Notes: generated by a model from the sequence alone, not told the origin. Counted from the first letter of the stretch, positions 22,122-34,495 are shown. The stretch: DNA of 64,000 bases from Telopea speciosissima (GCF_018873765.1 NC_057916.1:12645501-12709500); one strand, 5' to 3'. Numbers and translations: made by a program.

Positions 22122-22796
22122 GACAGACAGAAAGAGAGAGAGAGAGAGAAAAAATGGGAGCCACAGTTTCCCAGGTGGGGCCGCGGAGTGGGAAGGTTGT
22201 GGATACTAGAGAGAGGAAAAAGGGGGGAAGAGAGGAAGGTGGGTCACACGCTCATCCATGGCAGTCGATGATGCTGAGTGGTGACACACAACACACAGAA
22301 AGTCAGGAACTTGAAAAGTACAGTCATAAACACACATGTAGAAACAAGGACTTGATAGAAAGAGAGCTGAGAGGCAATGGTTCCATGGAAGTTCAGTTTT
22401 TTTATTTGTGGTGGGGGAGTGAAGTTGTTGAATCTGCAAACACGGGACTTTTGGACAATTTTGTTTTTGGAAGTGCTTACGTAAAACATAGTCAAATGTA
22501 TATAACGGAATCAAATTTCTTTTCTTTTCTTTTTTTTTTTTGGGGGTGGGGTTTTGTTTTTTGACGCAAGGGATTACTTATGATTGATTGACGAAATCAA
22601 TAATAAGACTGAGTGAAATACAAGGAGGAACGTAACGATAATTTGGAGCCAAAAAAGGCGGCAGAGAGTCAAAGACAACCCATAGCTGTCTTATAAAATC
22701 AGAGAAAAATCATCAGTTTTCAAACCGTTGGATCCTTCTCATTTCTTCAAATGCACGCCAAGAACGACGGATAGTTTTTCTCTCAGGTTTCTTGTC

Positions 22797-22926
22797 GGTC
22801 AGGTGCACACTTCCTCTCTTTGGAGGGGTAAAAAATGACGACCTCATCCTTGTTTAAACACATTGCCCGGGTGGGATGAGATCATCATTTTCGCCCCTCC
22901 TATGAGAGGAACCTGCACATCTGACC
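22797..22926. mobile_element. foldback MITE
   Basis: GGTCAGGTGCACACTTCCTC at the left pairs with GAGGAACCTGCACATCTGACC at the right; the arms continue into GGAGGGG / CCCCTCC. The loop is about 65 bp. It is absent from the corresponding place beside EXO70H-B, so it postdates that duplication or was lost there. Confidence 0.7.
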
Positions 22927-25011
22927 AAACAGAAACGTGAGAGACGAAAAATTCATGAAAGACCCCAAACAATTATTCTAATTTCCACATTAGTCCAAAA
23001 CCTACTGATGTTTTTTTTTTTTTTCTCGTTTTGGGTAAGCAAATCCACTGATGTTAATTCGTATTGTAATGTTCGTTCAAGGTTTCTGGTTTATTTAGAA
23101 TATTTTTTTTAATCCACTCAGGATGGAGAGAGAATCCCTTCATCACCACATGTGATCCCCTCCTATTAATTGGATTCCCTGACATTGTTTTCTAACGTTA
23201 AACTCCCACTCGCTATTCCTTTCACACCGTTGGCAAATTCAACCATTTCTTTAGCATGAATCTCGTTCAATCCATAAACACGTGTAATCCCATCTCCAAT
23301 TGAGACCACTTTTTTCCCTTCTTCCGGTCTATTAATATAATGCCTAAGATTTTACCACAAAAAAAAAAAAAAAAAATAATGCCTAAGAGGTTATCTCTCT
23401 TCATTGTAGATGAAGGCAACCTTAGTCATATTTTTATTTTTCAATTGTTCAAAACAAAGCTTCATTCCTTAAAATCCAAAGAAAAAACTACAATTTGGTT
23501 GAGTGCAGCTTTCACACTTCTCCTCTCCTTCCATCTTAACCTACTCCCTCCTTCAAGTGATTTTAGGCGCGCAGAAAATACACTAATTAATTAATAGTAT
23601 GAAATAAGTGATAAATAATGGAGCTAGGGTCCGATCCCCACACCATGACCAATGTTAGCATAGGAAACATTATCCTCAACAAAGGTTGCCTACATGGTTA
23701 GGAAGGAGAGAGTGTATTAGTATGATAAAGGTTCCCCATACTGTCGGCATGGGGATATAATATGGACAAACACCTACTTTGGTAAGTCATATGCAATCGA
23801 TAATTTATGGATAAATAGACCTCAAGATCCGTGCTTATATGCCAAGCATCAACCCAAACAAAGTTGACCAAGTCACAAAGCAAAACATTGAAAATATACA
23901 TGGCATGAATTACTAAAAATATTCATGAAAAATATGAAATGCTTATCAAAATTAGAGAATAATAAATCTATGAATTTTAATTATTCGATTCATATCCATT
24001 ACATGTAAATGGTTATAAACTATAAGTATTAATGTTTAAGGACAAGAAATGAGGGGAGGAAAAATGACCAATCTCTATGAGTTTTTGATGGACTCGTCCA
24101 CATAAACAACTGGTATTTCAACAATACTACAAAATAGGGTACGTGCATTCCAATGGCTTTGATTATAATGCATGGGAGGGCAGGTGATTTGGTATGACTT
24201 TGAAATTTGACCACACTTTATGCCAATATAATACATTTTCTATAGAACCATATTGAATTAAGAATTAGACATTTTCAAATGGAATATTAATAAATAAAAA
24301 AAAAAAGAAAAAAAGACAGGCACACGACTGTTTTATAAATACCTTGTCATATAATCTCTCTCCTCAGTAAATGATATGGGTCCTCATATATGGTGAGTCA
24401 CCCACTGAAACTACTTTCTCCATCTCTAAGCGTGTATGATGCACATATAAGAAGGTTAGGTGCTATCTCTTTGTCTAATATTTATTTTTTTGCAAAATAT
24501 TCCTCATAATGATTTTTATGTTTTTTTAAAAACTCACAAGACACCATTACTTAAAGGAGGCATGGAACATGTTTGCAAATAAATTGTATGGTTGACTAAT
24601 AGCCCCCACTCACCACCTGCTTTCTTGAGTCCAATTGGATGCTGTGAGATTGATTCCGGTGGTTAACATCATTGAAGAGGAATTAAACTCCGTTATCTCT
24701 TTATTTCAAAATAGATGAATATAAAATCGAGTGGAATAAAAATTTTAATTAAATTTTTTTTTTGGTTATCATAAGAAATTGTCACATTTATTCAAACAAA
24801 ATCAAAGTTTCCCTAAAAAATTGACAAGTGGCCTTTCAATTAGCTAGCCAATTCACCATTCCACGAGCTTGAAAGTGGTGGAGATGATGGATTTAAGGAA
24901 GTATTCCCATTAATTTATTGGATTCCAATTAAAGAATTAGATTCCATGAGAGGGTGGTCAATTCAAGCAACTTACACTTTATTAAAGATTTCATTATTAT
25001 TAATTAAGGTG

Positions 25012-25110
25012 CTACGAGTTTAGCTCGTCTCTACGGAGCCCAGTTCGCCCAAGGTGCTGCTAGTTGTTGGGCTGTGTTACACACATCCCTAAGCGTGTGT
25101 CGAGATGTGT
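25012..25110 (+). mobile_element. MITE fragment related to 43691-43849
   Basis: TTTAGCTCGTCTCTACGGAG, GGTGCTGCTAGTTGTTGGGCTGTG and the following CACATCCCTAAGCGTG match, in reverse, the element at 43691-43849 (AGCTCGTCTCTAGGGAACCC, GGTGCTGCTAGCCGTTGGGC). Only about half of that element is present. Confidence 0.6.
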
Positions 25111-25530
25111 CCAGTAAACCAGTAAGATATCAAATTAAGATAATAATAATAAACTATTGATCTCAGAATTAAAAAAACGATGATATATAATTAATTTGTT
25201 GTATCGTAGTGAGTCATATACGGCATACTGCGTATGGGGATCTGGAAGCAATATGGACTCTCTTGTGCATCAAGCTTCAACGTTCATTCCTTATATTTCG
25301 GTCATGCAGATAAGGGTGGAGGGCTTGCATGGGAGTTGACGAGAGGAGAGGAGATGAGATGAGAGGACTCAGAGATCAAACACGTTTCTCAATTTGTTAA
25401 TTCATAACCTAAATTGTCTCCACAATTCCTGTCATCCATCATTCATCAAATTAATAAGCTGATGAAAGAGTTTACTTTCTGAGAAAAAGCTTCGCGCTTT
25501 ACCGTAATAAACTATGACTATTTTTTTTTT

Positions 25531-28500
25531 TTTTGGTGTTTCAAAAACCAAGGGGAGAGAGAGAGAGAGAGAGGTATTGACGCATTTGAGTTGAAAAAAT
25601 TTATCTGAATTTGTTTTCAGATGTAAACGGTTTCCCAAGTTTTGATCCTTAGCAAAAAATTATTAGTAATTAGTTTGGAAATTAAAGCAGGTGAAATTTT
25701 CAAACGTCACGGGTGAAAATGTAATTAAGACAAATTTTAGGGAGGTACGTGAAAATCCTTAGTCCCTATGATAGAAAAGCTAAGTAATACCAGCTAATGG
25801 CTTTCTATTCCACAGTTCTAAAAATCGATTAACCTTTTGGGACTGATGTGTGGTTTGTTTGATTAAACCTACGTCAAAAAAAGAAGAAAAAGAAATGGCT
25901 TTCTAGGCATTCTTCCAACATTTACCCAAAGTCAAATAATAATTACTACACTTTTTCTATTAAAGTGCCTAATCAAAAACTTGAATTATAAGGTGAAGAG
26001 ACTCAACTAGTATATACAGTCATGCATCTAAGATTTCAGAGTAATTAGTTGATGTGGTATTATTCCCAACACTTCACCTCATGGGTTTCCCCTCGATCTT
26101 TTGGGGGACAGTATACATAACATATGCAATGCCATTTTTTATTTCATTGGGGTTGAACGATCTTTTCGCTCACAAAAGCATTGATTTGTATCTAGCCAGA
26201 GAAATCAACCACGCTAACAACGTGGCTGACTAACGTTCTTTCTCCCATGTATTATATTGCTTATTTGATCATGTAGTGTCTTACATGAAGCTGTTTAGGT
26301 TAACAGAAACTTAATTCGCTTTTTCAAACTTGTAGCTACGTATGATTTTGGAGAACAAAGACCCATGAACGTTACTTCTACCTCCTACGTATGATTTTGG
26401 GGAACAAAGACCCAGCCATGAACGTTTCCATATTGTAGACTTTGCCTTTTGAACGGACAACGAATAGGTATCATTTAGTTGTCCTTCACAATCTCCTCAA
26501 AACCTTATTTTCAAAAACCTGATTTTAAAAGAGAGAGAGAGAGAGAGATATGGTTAAATTTTTATTCTTTTTATGAAAGAGAGTTGCTAACTTAAATCTC
26601 TAATAATAGTTAAGTGGTGTTAAACGGTTTATAAATGGTTATACGGTTTGGTCTAATTCGGTAAAGAGAAAAATAGACAAAAAATCGTTATTAAATCATT
26701 TTTTTTTTTTAATCAATTTCAGATTATGAAATCAAAACCATTTATAAACGGGTTCAATTTAAATGGTTTTAAATGATTTTTAATTGTTTTATATATATTA
26801 CTATTCATTCTCCTAACGGGTTGTATTTGTATATTATAAATTGTTAGGGTTTAGGGTTTAAGCACAAGGTTGCATAAAGCATTACATCTTGAGTATCTAG
26901 TTTGGAATACCCAGACTGTTGCCTCGAGCTAGTATTTATAGGAAAACTAGGATTTAGGTCAGATGGACTAATTACTAGATTGTCCCTCACAACCTGAATA
27001 TTAATACAAGTAGGATTATATTAGAACATAAGAAAGGATATTACATAAATACCCTTACATAAATTATGTAACTTATACTATGGGGGAATATTTTCTACGA
27101 GGGTGTTGATATCTTGAAGGTTAGATTTTCACCTTTCATTGGAGGCGGGGTTATCATTTCACCCCCACTGTCCTGTCTGGGGGTGGCCCTTGTGTCCCCC
27201 ATAGAAAGCTTTTCACCTTATAGTATAGACACTATCTTTTTCACCTTATATTATAGACATTATCTTTTTCACCCTATGTCTAGCGCAGGAGTGATCTTTC
27301 TCTTAAAGTTTTTATATTAAGCTGGTTCTCAATGAATCGAATCGAAGTGTGAATGGGAGGACCATCAGTAAGTACTCCTGGATTACTTATCTTACATGTG
27401 CTCAAGAAAATAGGAGGTACACCCCATACACACTATGAAAGGGCTTAAATTGCTGATACGGTGGTGAATGGAGGGTCATGCAACAAAACAAAAAACAATG
27501 TTAATCCAAAAAATACAAAACAAAACAAAACAAAACAATGCAAGTTATTGGACAGTTTACAGTCAATGTCAGATTGGATCAGATAATATTGTGGTCCACT
27601 GAGTTATATGAGAATAGATAGAAAATCGATACGCACGTGTTTGAAACTTCGATTTGATCTATTACACGATTTTATATTCTTTGGAGATAAAGAGATTCTG
27701 TAGCTTTTGCATTTTTAGAAGTAGGAAGGAAGGAAGGGCGGGTCGTCGTTTTTTTTTTTTTGTAAGACTTCTAGTCTTTCTATTATTAGTAATAAGTAAT
27801 TTGGATTGACTTGTGTGAGAGTCAAAAGCGGTTATTGGTCTCTCCTTCCGCGTCACCAGTTACGTTTCTGGCCAGATTCAGTTATAGGGCAATGAAAAAG
27901 TTGGGAAAAATATTTCCATGCAACACATGGACTTATCCTTTTTACACTTGCAACCAAACGGAGCGCGGGGTTGGGAGTTGTGGGGGGTTTTGGCCTTTTT
28001 CCTTTTTCCAGTCACAAGCCTTCACTTTATTCTGGAATCTTAAAATAAATAATAAACTCTGTGTATACCTTTTTCAATTTCTCCAGATGATTGTTGAATC
28101 ATGAAAATTTGTTAGAACCTGTCTCTCAGATCGGTCTAACTTTGCAAATTTGCAAATTATTGAAACTTTATAATTAATTAATGGTGAAAGAAATGTATTC
28201 TATTGGTGGTGAGTAGAATTGGATATTCGACATGCTTTCCTTTCAGTCATTACTATTAAACAAAAATCCACAATGTGAGAACATGCTAGAGCATCATGGG
28301 GGCTAGATTTTTGCTTTTTACATAGGGTGAGATGGTCATTTCCCCTATATTGTCTAGACATGGGTAATACACTCTCTTGTAGAAAACTTTTTTCCCAATA
28401 ATACCAAGACTTAATTTATGAGAGGGGTAAGGGTTTTTTTGGCCGCCTTTTTTGGCTTCGAATTGTCGTTGATTCTCGCCTTTCTTTCAGTCTTTATATT

Positions 28501-28590
28501 GATTTCGTCTTTCAGCTCCCTTGCGGCTTCCGAAAACAAAAAGAAAAAAGTCCGTGCCAGTAAAACACACCTCCTACTGAACCGAAGAGC
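25531..28590. other. intergenic region between EXO70H-A and B
   Basis: AT-rich, no gene seen. 27605-27900 resembles 37390-37660 (CACGTGTTTGAAACTTCGATTTGATC, GGAAGGAAGGAAGG, TAAGTAATTTGGA, AGTCAAAGC and GTCACCA in order), marking the far end of the duplicated EXO70H unit. Around 27092-27215 is a piece of the GTTCTC...GAGAAC MITE family. Confidence 0.6.
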
Positions 28591-28610
28591 AGACCGCGTT
28601 TGAGAGTCAA
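28591..28610 (+). promoter_or_regulatory. AGACCGCGT...AGTCAA module of EXO70H-B
   Basis: AGACCGCGT (28591-28599) then AGTCAA (28605-28610, the reverse of the W-box core TTGACT). The same two motifs in the same order precede C and D, though about 27 bp farther apart there. W-boxes are WRKY factor sites, fitting a defence-related gene; this is inference. Confidence 0.5.
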
Positions 28611-28890
28611 TTTTTCACTCGTGTCCACACGCAATCTAAAATTTCCATTTTGGTCTTGGTTTTTTTTTTTTTTTGATAAAATCATTTTGGTCTTGTTTGT
28701 CTCAGGAAGGAGGAGGAGTCTTCCCTTCCGTGGGACTGTGGGTTCCTAAGTACTTTCTTAGTTCAGACTCACATGTGTCAGCAGTCTCTCCCTCAGCATC
28801 AGCCCAAGTGACATGGGGTGGGGCCACCGCTTTGTCTATCTACCCCAGCCTCCTTCAAGCTGGCAAACTGCGGCTCCCTTTCTTTCTATC

Positions 28891-28900
28891 TATTTAAAGC
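28891..28900 (+). promoter_or_regulatory. TATA-like motif of EXO70H-B
   Basis: TATTTAAAGC, 279 bp before the ancestral ATG at 29179. The following bases GCTCCACAACGATACAA are nearly the same in paralogue A. Confidence 0.65.
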
Positions 28901-29178
28901 GCTCCACAACGATACAACTCCTCCCACCATTCTTCAAGCGTTCCCATTTACCAAACATCCAAAGTTGAGGGATCGATAGACGGAGAGAAAAAACAGAAAA
29001 AGAGCCGCAGCTGTTCTGCTTACTGTCTCTCGCCTCTCTATCCAACTCCCAAACGTAAGTAAGTCTTCCCTGAAGGAGAAATCACCGGAACATACTCTGC
29101 ATTTAGAGTCAGAGACATTAAGAGAGACAAGAATTAGTAGGAGAGTAGTTAAGGAAGCTACCGCCGTGAGAGTCAGAT

Positions 29179-29343
29179 ATGCCGTTCAAAGGATTGAGAA
29201 CCGTCTTCTTCAATCCCTCCAGGGACGACTTCTACTTCTACTTCTACTTCTACTTCGTCTTCCCCATCACTCCACAGCCCTTCTCCTCTGACAACCACAC
29301 CTTCCACTCCCCTCCACGCCTTCTCGGAATCAATGATAGATGA
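29179..29343 (+). other. 54-codon upstream frame from the ancestral start of EXO70H-B
   Basis: ATG at the position homologous to the start codons of A and D, coding for MPFKGLRTVFFNPSRDD and then a shifted FYFYFY run, ending TGA at 29341-29343. It overlaps the ATG of the main frame by 11 bp. If translated it would act as an upstream open frame; by origin it is the frame-shifted N-terminus. Confidence 0.8.
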
Positions 29344-31111
29344 GAAGGTGGAGCAAGCCAAGTCCATCGTCACAAAGTGGGATCCTAACTCCTCCACCTT
29401 CGCCAAAGTCACTTCTCTCTTCTACGAGAGCCGATTGGAAGCCATGGAATTCCTCAAGTCCGTCAACCAATTGCAGCAAGCCATGCATTTCTTTGCCTCC
29501 CACAACTCTTCCTCTCACAAGCTAGTCCATGCTCAGAACCTCATGCAGGTCGCCATGAAGCGTCTCCAGAAGGAGTTCTACCAGATTCTTTCCTCCAATC
29601 GCGATCACCTCGACCCCGAATCCGTCTCCGCTCGATCCAGCGTCTCTGAGTATGAAGAAGAGGCCAGTTCCGAGGATGAGATTCAGATTGCCGGCGAATC
29701 CATCTCCGAAGTCGAAAATTTTTCCACTCTCGCCATGTCCGACCTCAGCTCCATCGCCGAGTGCATGATCTCGTCCGGCTACGGCAAAGAGTGCATCAAG
29801 ATCTACAAGATCATGAGAAAGTCCATCGTCGACGAGGCTCTCTACAAGCTCGGAGTCGAGGGTCTCTCCTCTTCACAAATCCGTAAGATGGAATGGGATG
29901 TCCTCGAGCTCAAGATCAAGAACTGGCTCAACGCCGTCAAAATTGCAGTGAAATCTCTCTTCCACGGCGAAAGAATCGTCTGCGATCACGTCTTCTCCAC
30001 CACCTCCGATTTCATCCGGGAGGCTTGTTTCTCCGAAATCACCAAAGAAGGAGCCGTCTTTCTCTTCCGGTTCCCCGAATACGTTGCCAAGTGCCATAAA
30101 TCACCGGAGAAGATGTTCAGAATGCTCGACCTCTATGATGCCATTTCTGAACTCTGGTCAGAAATTGATTCCATCTTCTCCGACGACTCCACCTCTGTCG
30201 TCCGATCTCAAGCTCTGAATTCACTCATGAGAGTGGGAGACACTGTTCGATCTATGCTATCGGACTTCGAATCCGCCATTCAGAAGGACTCATCGAAAAC
30301 CCCTATATCCGGAGGTGGTCTTCATCCTCTCAGTCGATACGTAATGAATTACCTGTGTTTCCTCACCGATTACAGTGGAATCCTATCCGATATAATTGCC
30401 AATAGCCCATTGCCGGAGAACACATCTCTCCCAGAATCTTACTTTGACAGCTCTGACCCTAACGACAATCCGTCGTCGGCTTTGGGCAATAGGATGGCTT
30501 GGATCATACTGATGCTCCTCTGCAAGATCGACGGAAAGGCGAGACTATACAAAGACTCAGCAGCCTTGGCTTATCTCTTCCTCACCAATAATCTCGAGTA
30601 CGTGGTGCAGAAGGTCCAAACCTCCAATCTGAAGTTTCTGTTGGGAGAGGATTGGATATCGAAGCACAAAGCAACGGTGAAACAGTACGCCGCCAGCTAC
30701 GAGCGGCTGGGATGGAGCAAAGTCCTATCAGCCATACCAGAAAATCCGAGGACGGCAAAGGCGATGACAGTAGAGGAGGTGAAGCAGTGTTTCAACAACT
30801 TCAATACGGCATTCGAGCAGACATACAGAACTCAGTCGTCGTGGGTTGTGACGGACAGAAAACTTAGGGAAGAGATTAAGTTGTCCATTGCCAAGAAACT
30901 CGGGCCGAGATACGGGGAATTCTATGGCAAGTATCGGGGCATGATGCTGAGAAGCGAGAACGATATGGAGTCAGTAGTCAGGTTTTCTCCTGATGATCTG
31001 GGGAATTACTTATCAGATTTGTTCTACGGAACCGGTGCTTCCGGGAGTGCTTCATCGTCGGTGTGTTCTTCTCCGGCGCAATCGGTAGGGAAGCACTCCA
31101 AACGTAGATGA
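29333..31111 (+). CDS. EXO70H: EXO70H exocyst subunit, paralogue B, altered N-terminus
   Basis: Exocyst EXO70 subunit, 592 aa from the ATG at 29333, and the closest relative of A in this window. The ancestral start is still readable at 29179 (MPFKGLRTVFFNPSRDD), but the TCTACTTC-type repeat after it is 11 bp shorter than in A, so that frame ends at 29341-29343 and the main frame is out of step. The main frame has an in-frame stop just after 29179, so the first usable Met is 29333 (MIDEKVEQAKS), which drops about 52 residues: the conserved leader and the Ser/Thr/Pro-rich stretch. The rest is intact, including the whole Exo70 domain, GGGLHPLSRYVMNYL, FSPDDLGNYLSDLF and the basic end GKHSKRR. 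A five-residue insertion (RTAKA) follows IPENP. Either a shorter protein is made by re-initiation or leaky scanning, or the gene is decaying, or the repeat is mis-assembled. Confidence 0.88.
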   Translation: MIDEKVEQAKSIVTKWDPNSSTFAKVTSLFYESRLEAMEFLKSVNQLQQAMHFFASHNSSSHKLVHAQNLMQVAMKRLQKEFYQILSSNRDHLDPESVSARSSVSEYEEEASSEDEIQIAGESISEVENFSTLAMSDLSSIAECMISSGYGKECIKIYKIMRKSIVDEALYKLGVEGLSSSQIRKMEWDVLELKIKNWLNAVKIAVKSLFHGERIVCDHVFSTTSDFIREACFSEITKEGAVFLFRFPEYVAKCHKSPEKMFRMLDLYDAISELWSEIDSIFSDDSTSVVRSQALNSLMRVGDTVRSMLSDFESAIQKDSSKTPISGGGLHPLSRYVMNYLCFLTDYSGILSDIIANSPLPENTSLPESYFDSSDPNDNPSSALGNRMAWIILMLLCKIDGKARLYKDSAALAYLFLTNNLEYVVQKVQTSNLKFLLGEDWISKHKATVKQYAASYERLGWSKVLSAIPENPRTAKAMTVEEVKQCFNNFNTAFEQTYRTQSSWVVTDRKLREEIKLSIAKKLGPRYGEFYGKYRGMMLRSENDMESVVRFSPDDLGNYLSDLFYGTGASGSASSSVCSSPAQSVGKHSKRR

Positions 31112-31129
31112 GACACAGAGAGACTGTGA

Positions 31130-31162
<33 letters not shown>

Positions 31163-31899
31163 TAATTAGGAGAAAACGGCGGAAAGATTCTGAGCCATGG
31201 ATTTGATCAGTCGGATTTGTAGGCAATTCGCTGAGAGCCTCCAAAGTATCCAAACGATTATTATTTCTGCATGTACATGAATGAGTAAACTATAATAGAA
31301 AGCTTGGATCAAAATTTTGTCGATATTCTTTAATTTGTTTTAGTCGATATTCACATATGATGGGCTGGTGGTAGAGAACTATCCATTCCATAATCAATAA
31401 TTGCATTGGTGCTTGATTTTCTCTATTAAACTATTAAAAAGTTGGGAACTGTCTTATGTAGAATTTATGCCCTTGGTTCTTGAGAATTGAATATCAAATC
31501 AGATGAAAAGTTCCCACTAAAATTTCAGCCTTGTCTTATTTATGATATGGCAGTAAATGTGTGCAGAGTAGATGTATTTATCTATTCTTTTGTTTTTTTT
31601 AGCAGAAAATGTGAAAATTACAATTATAGGATTATTGTGACAAGATAACAGTTAAAAAAAAATAATAAACAACACTAAAGCTGGTTTTCTTATACTTTCT
31701 TCATCCCTCTTTGGACAAAACAAATGTAATTTAATGGCAATGGATTCTAAAAATAAATTTATCCTTCCTGTTTTATAATTGGAATATATATACAACCATA
31801 GACAAAGGTTTGTTATAATTAATAATTAATAAGTAACAATATGTAATTAATTTATCAAACCCTTACTACTTATAATTAATAATTTATTATCATTTTTGA
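31112..31899. other. 3' flank of EXO70H-B
   Basis: A (GT)n/(GA)n run follows the stop. ACGGCGGAAAGATTCTGAGCC at 31177 has counterparts 3' of A (ACGGCGGAAAGATTCTATAC on the gene strand) and D, so gene-linked DNA reaches at least about 31230. Beyond this the sequence is AT-rich without a gene. Confidence 0.6.
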
Positions 31900-33985
31900 A
31901 ACTATTGGATCCTCCTCAATTCTTCTGATGCACGCCATCCAGGACCGCAAAGAAATATTCAAATTTCCTATTTAGTTCTAACCTAGCTACTAATGTTGTT
32001 GACTTGTTGATTCCTTCTCCTATTGCATTATAGCATGCGATTTGTTCTTTTCTTTTTTATTTCTTTTTTTTTTTTAGAAAGTACATATAAAAATCATTTT
32101 TTGGATTTTTTTTTTTATTTTAATTTTAATTGTTGTCACTGAGGGCGGAGAGAAAATCTCTTCATCACCATGATGTGATGCTAGGTTCTAGACATTTGAG
32201 TTCAATCGGTACCTGCCCCATATTATATGTGGTCGAAATTAATGATCAATCCAATGATCAAATGTAGTGTTTAAGAGGTTCTTTCTTCATGTGGGTGAAG
32301 GGAAACTCAGTTGTTTTTTAGTCTCCCAAAAGAAAACTCGTTCACTAAATTTTAGAGAAAAAATTACAATGCGGTGTAATGCTACATTACACCCTTCTTC
32401 TCTCCTTCCCTCTTACCCTACTCATTCTTTCAAGTGATCGTTTACAATATCAATTTCATTAGGCATGAAAAAAAATACACTAATAGTATGAAATAAATAT
32501 ATTAAAAAATAGAGATAGCCACCCTAATTGGAGCGTGGGAAACAGTTTCATCAAACAAGGAGACCTACATGGTTAATGAGAAGTGAGAGTGTCAATGTGA
32601 GTCTCACATGGTCTATATCCATGAGGCATGAGAAGAATCCCCATAGCGTTGGTATGAGGATGTGTGGACAAACACTTGGTTTGGCAAGTCATACGTGACT
32701 CATATTTTATGGATACATAGACCTCAAGATTGTTGCTTAATTATATGTCAAACATCAACCCAAACAAAATTGACCAAGTAGCAAAACAAAACATTGAAAA
32801 AGTTAAACCTCCCAAGCAAAACTTGGCTACTCAATGGAATCAAACCTGGTTTGGGAAAGTCACAATTTTCACATTTTTTAATATAGTAAATATACAAAGA
32901 ATTATTTAAAATAAAAAATAAAAAATATTAAAATGTTCATAGAAAATTAGAGAATCACAATCTAGGAATTTTTTTAACTTATTCACTTGATGGAAAAAAA
33001 TAATTCCAATACATAGTTGTGGTTATAGACCATAATTATTGTTTAAGAACAAAAAATGAGGGGAGGAAAAATGACCAAACTCTAAGAGTTTTGATCGATT
33101 TTGGGTAAAAATACCAAGTGACTCATGAAGACTAAGACTGAGTCTTGTCACTTTTCAACATTGGGCAAATCTTTACACTCTTAATTCAATTTTTTATTAA
33201 TTATTTTTTAACTTTCATTGGGAGACTCGCCGGAATCAAAACTTGGTTTTCAACTATGCTACCAAGACGGTGCATGCCAATATTTTTTATATTATACGAG
33301 GGAAGAAGACATTTGATTTTACAATGATTATGAAATTTGACTGCTGTTTATGCCTAGATATAAAATACATTTCCTATATAACGAATGGTTACAATTTCAT
33401 TTGACACTCTTCCATTGGGTAGAAGTAGTCATTCTGAAATGGAGCATTAATAAAAAAGGGAAAAAGGTAGACACAAGACCGCCTTGTACATGTCCTGTCA
33501 CTTAGTCGTTCTTCTCATTAAATTATAACATGTGTCCCATATATAATTGGACACTCATTGAAATTCTTTTCTCTCTCTCTAAGTGTGTATGATGACTCTT
33601 TTACAAGTGGATTGTATATCCATTATTTTTTTTAATATTAATTAACAAAATATTCTCTAAAATGATTTTTATTTTCTTAAAAACACTCAAAAGACACTAT
33701 AACTTAACAGAGGCATGAAGCATATTTGAAAATAAATTATAGGATAAGAAGGGTTATATGATATGGTCATCAGGTGGATATTGCTTTTTAAATCCTTATT
33801 CAAACTTCAAGGTCGAGGTTCAATCTAAGATCAAAGGCTTAGTAGTCGTCTCTCAATTTGTTAATTCATATCCAAATAAGTTACTTAGTTGTCAAATCAT
33901 TCATAGTCAAAATAATCTGATTTGAAAAAGCTAATAACTTCCTGAGAAAAAGCAATTCCATTAACCGTTATAAACCAGTGTAACT
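31900..33985. repeat. right flank of EXO70H-B, direct copy of the flank right of A
   Basis: Same order and orientation of landmarks as in 22720-25530. Because gene B itself lies in the opposite orientation to A, this flank touches the 3' end of B, whereas it touches the 5' end of A, C and D. Confidence 0.88.
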
Positions 33986-34436
33986 CCACTCTATGCCCTA
34001 GCCCTGACAGCCCGAACCCACCCTGGGCCTGAACAGGGACTGGGCTAAGAATTCTGGCCCTGAGGGCGGGTTAGGGTAAAAAATTCCTGACTTTGAGTCA
34101 GGGTCGAGTCGGGTCAGGGTTGAGACCTAGGGTCGGCCCGACCCTAATTTTAGCCCTGATTTTTTGTCCTGATTTTGACCTTGATTTTGACCCTGATTTT
34201 GACCCTGATTTTGGCCCTTGTTTTGACCCTGAATTTGACCCTAACTTTTGGCCCTGATTTTGACCCTGATTTTGATCCTGGCCTTGGCCTTGATTATATA
34301 ATGAATTAATGATAATATTATATTACAAAATATGATACTATGATACCAAGTCACCAATGAATCTTTTTCTATTATTTTGATTTTTAAAAAATAAAAAATA
34401 GAATTCATAAATTTGACCTCTAAGTACATTATATAT

Positions 34437-34454
34437 ATATATATATATATATAT

Positions 34455-34493
<39 letters not shown>

Positions 34494-34495
34494 TT
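34437..34495. repeat. (TA)n and (TTTA)n microsatellites
   Basis: A pure TA run followed directly by about ten TTTA units. Confidence 0.95.

Larger units (their letters stand above)
22720..25530. repeat. right flank of EXO70H-A, duplicated next to B
   Basis: Collinear with 31900-33985 on the same strand. Landmarks in order: AACCGTTGGATCCTTCTCA / AACTATTGGATCCTCCTCA; ATGCACGCC; GAATCCCTTCATCACCA / AAATCTCTTCATCACCA; ATACACTAAT..AGTATGAAATAA; ATGGATAAATAGACCTCAAG / ATGGATACATAGACCTCAAG; CATCAACCCAAACAAA; TCTCAATTTGTTAATTCATA; CCTGAGAAAAAGC. It contains its own foldback element (22797-22926). No gene is seen in it. Confidence 0.88.

Noticed and set aside
26521-26547. (GA)n runs near EXO70H units considered as GAGA-type regulatory sites
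   Set aside because: GA runs are frequent across the whole window, including gene-free DNA, so position gives no support.
34437-34495. Regular short repeats that might suggest a CRISPR-like or regulatory array
   Set aside because: Plain TA and TTTA microsatellites without unique spacers, in a plant genome.
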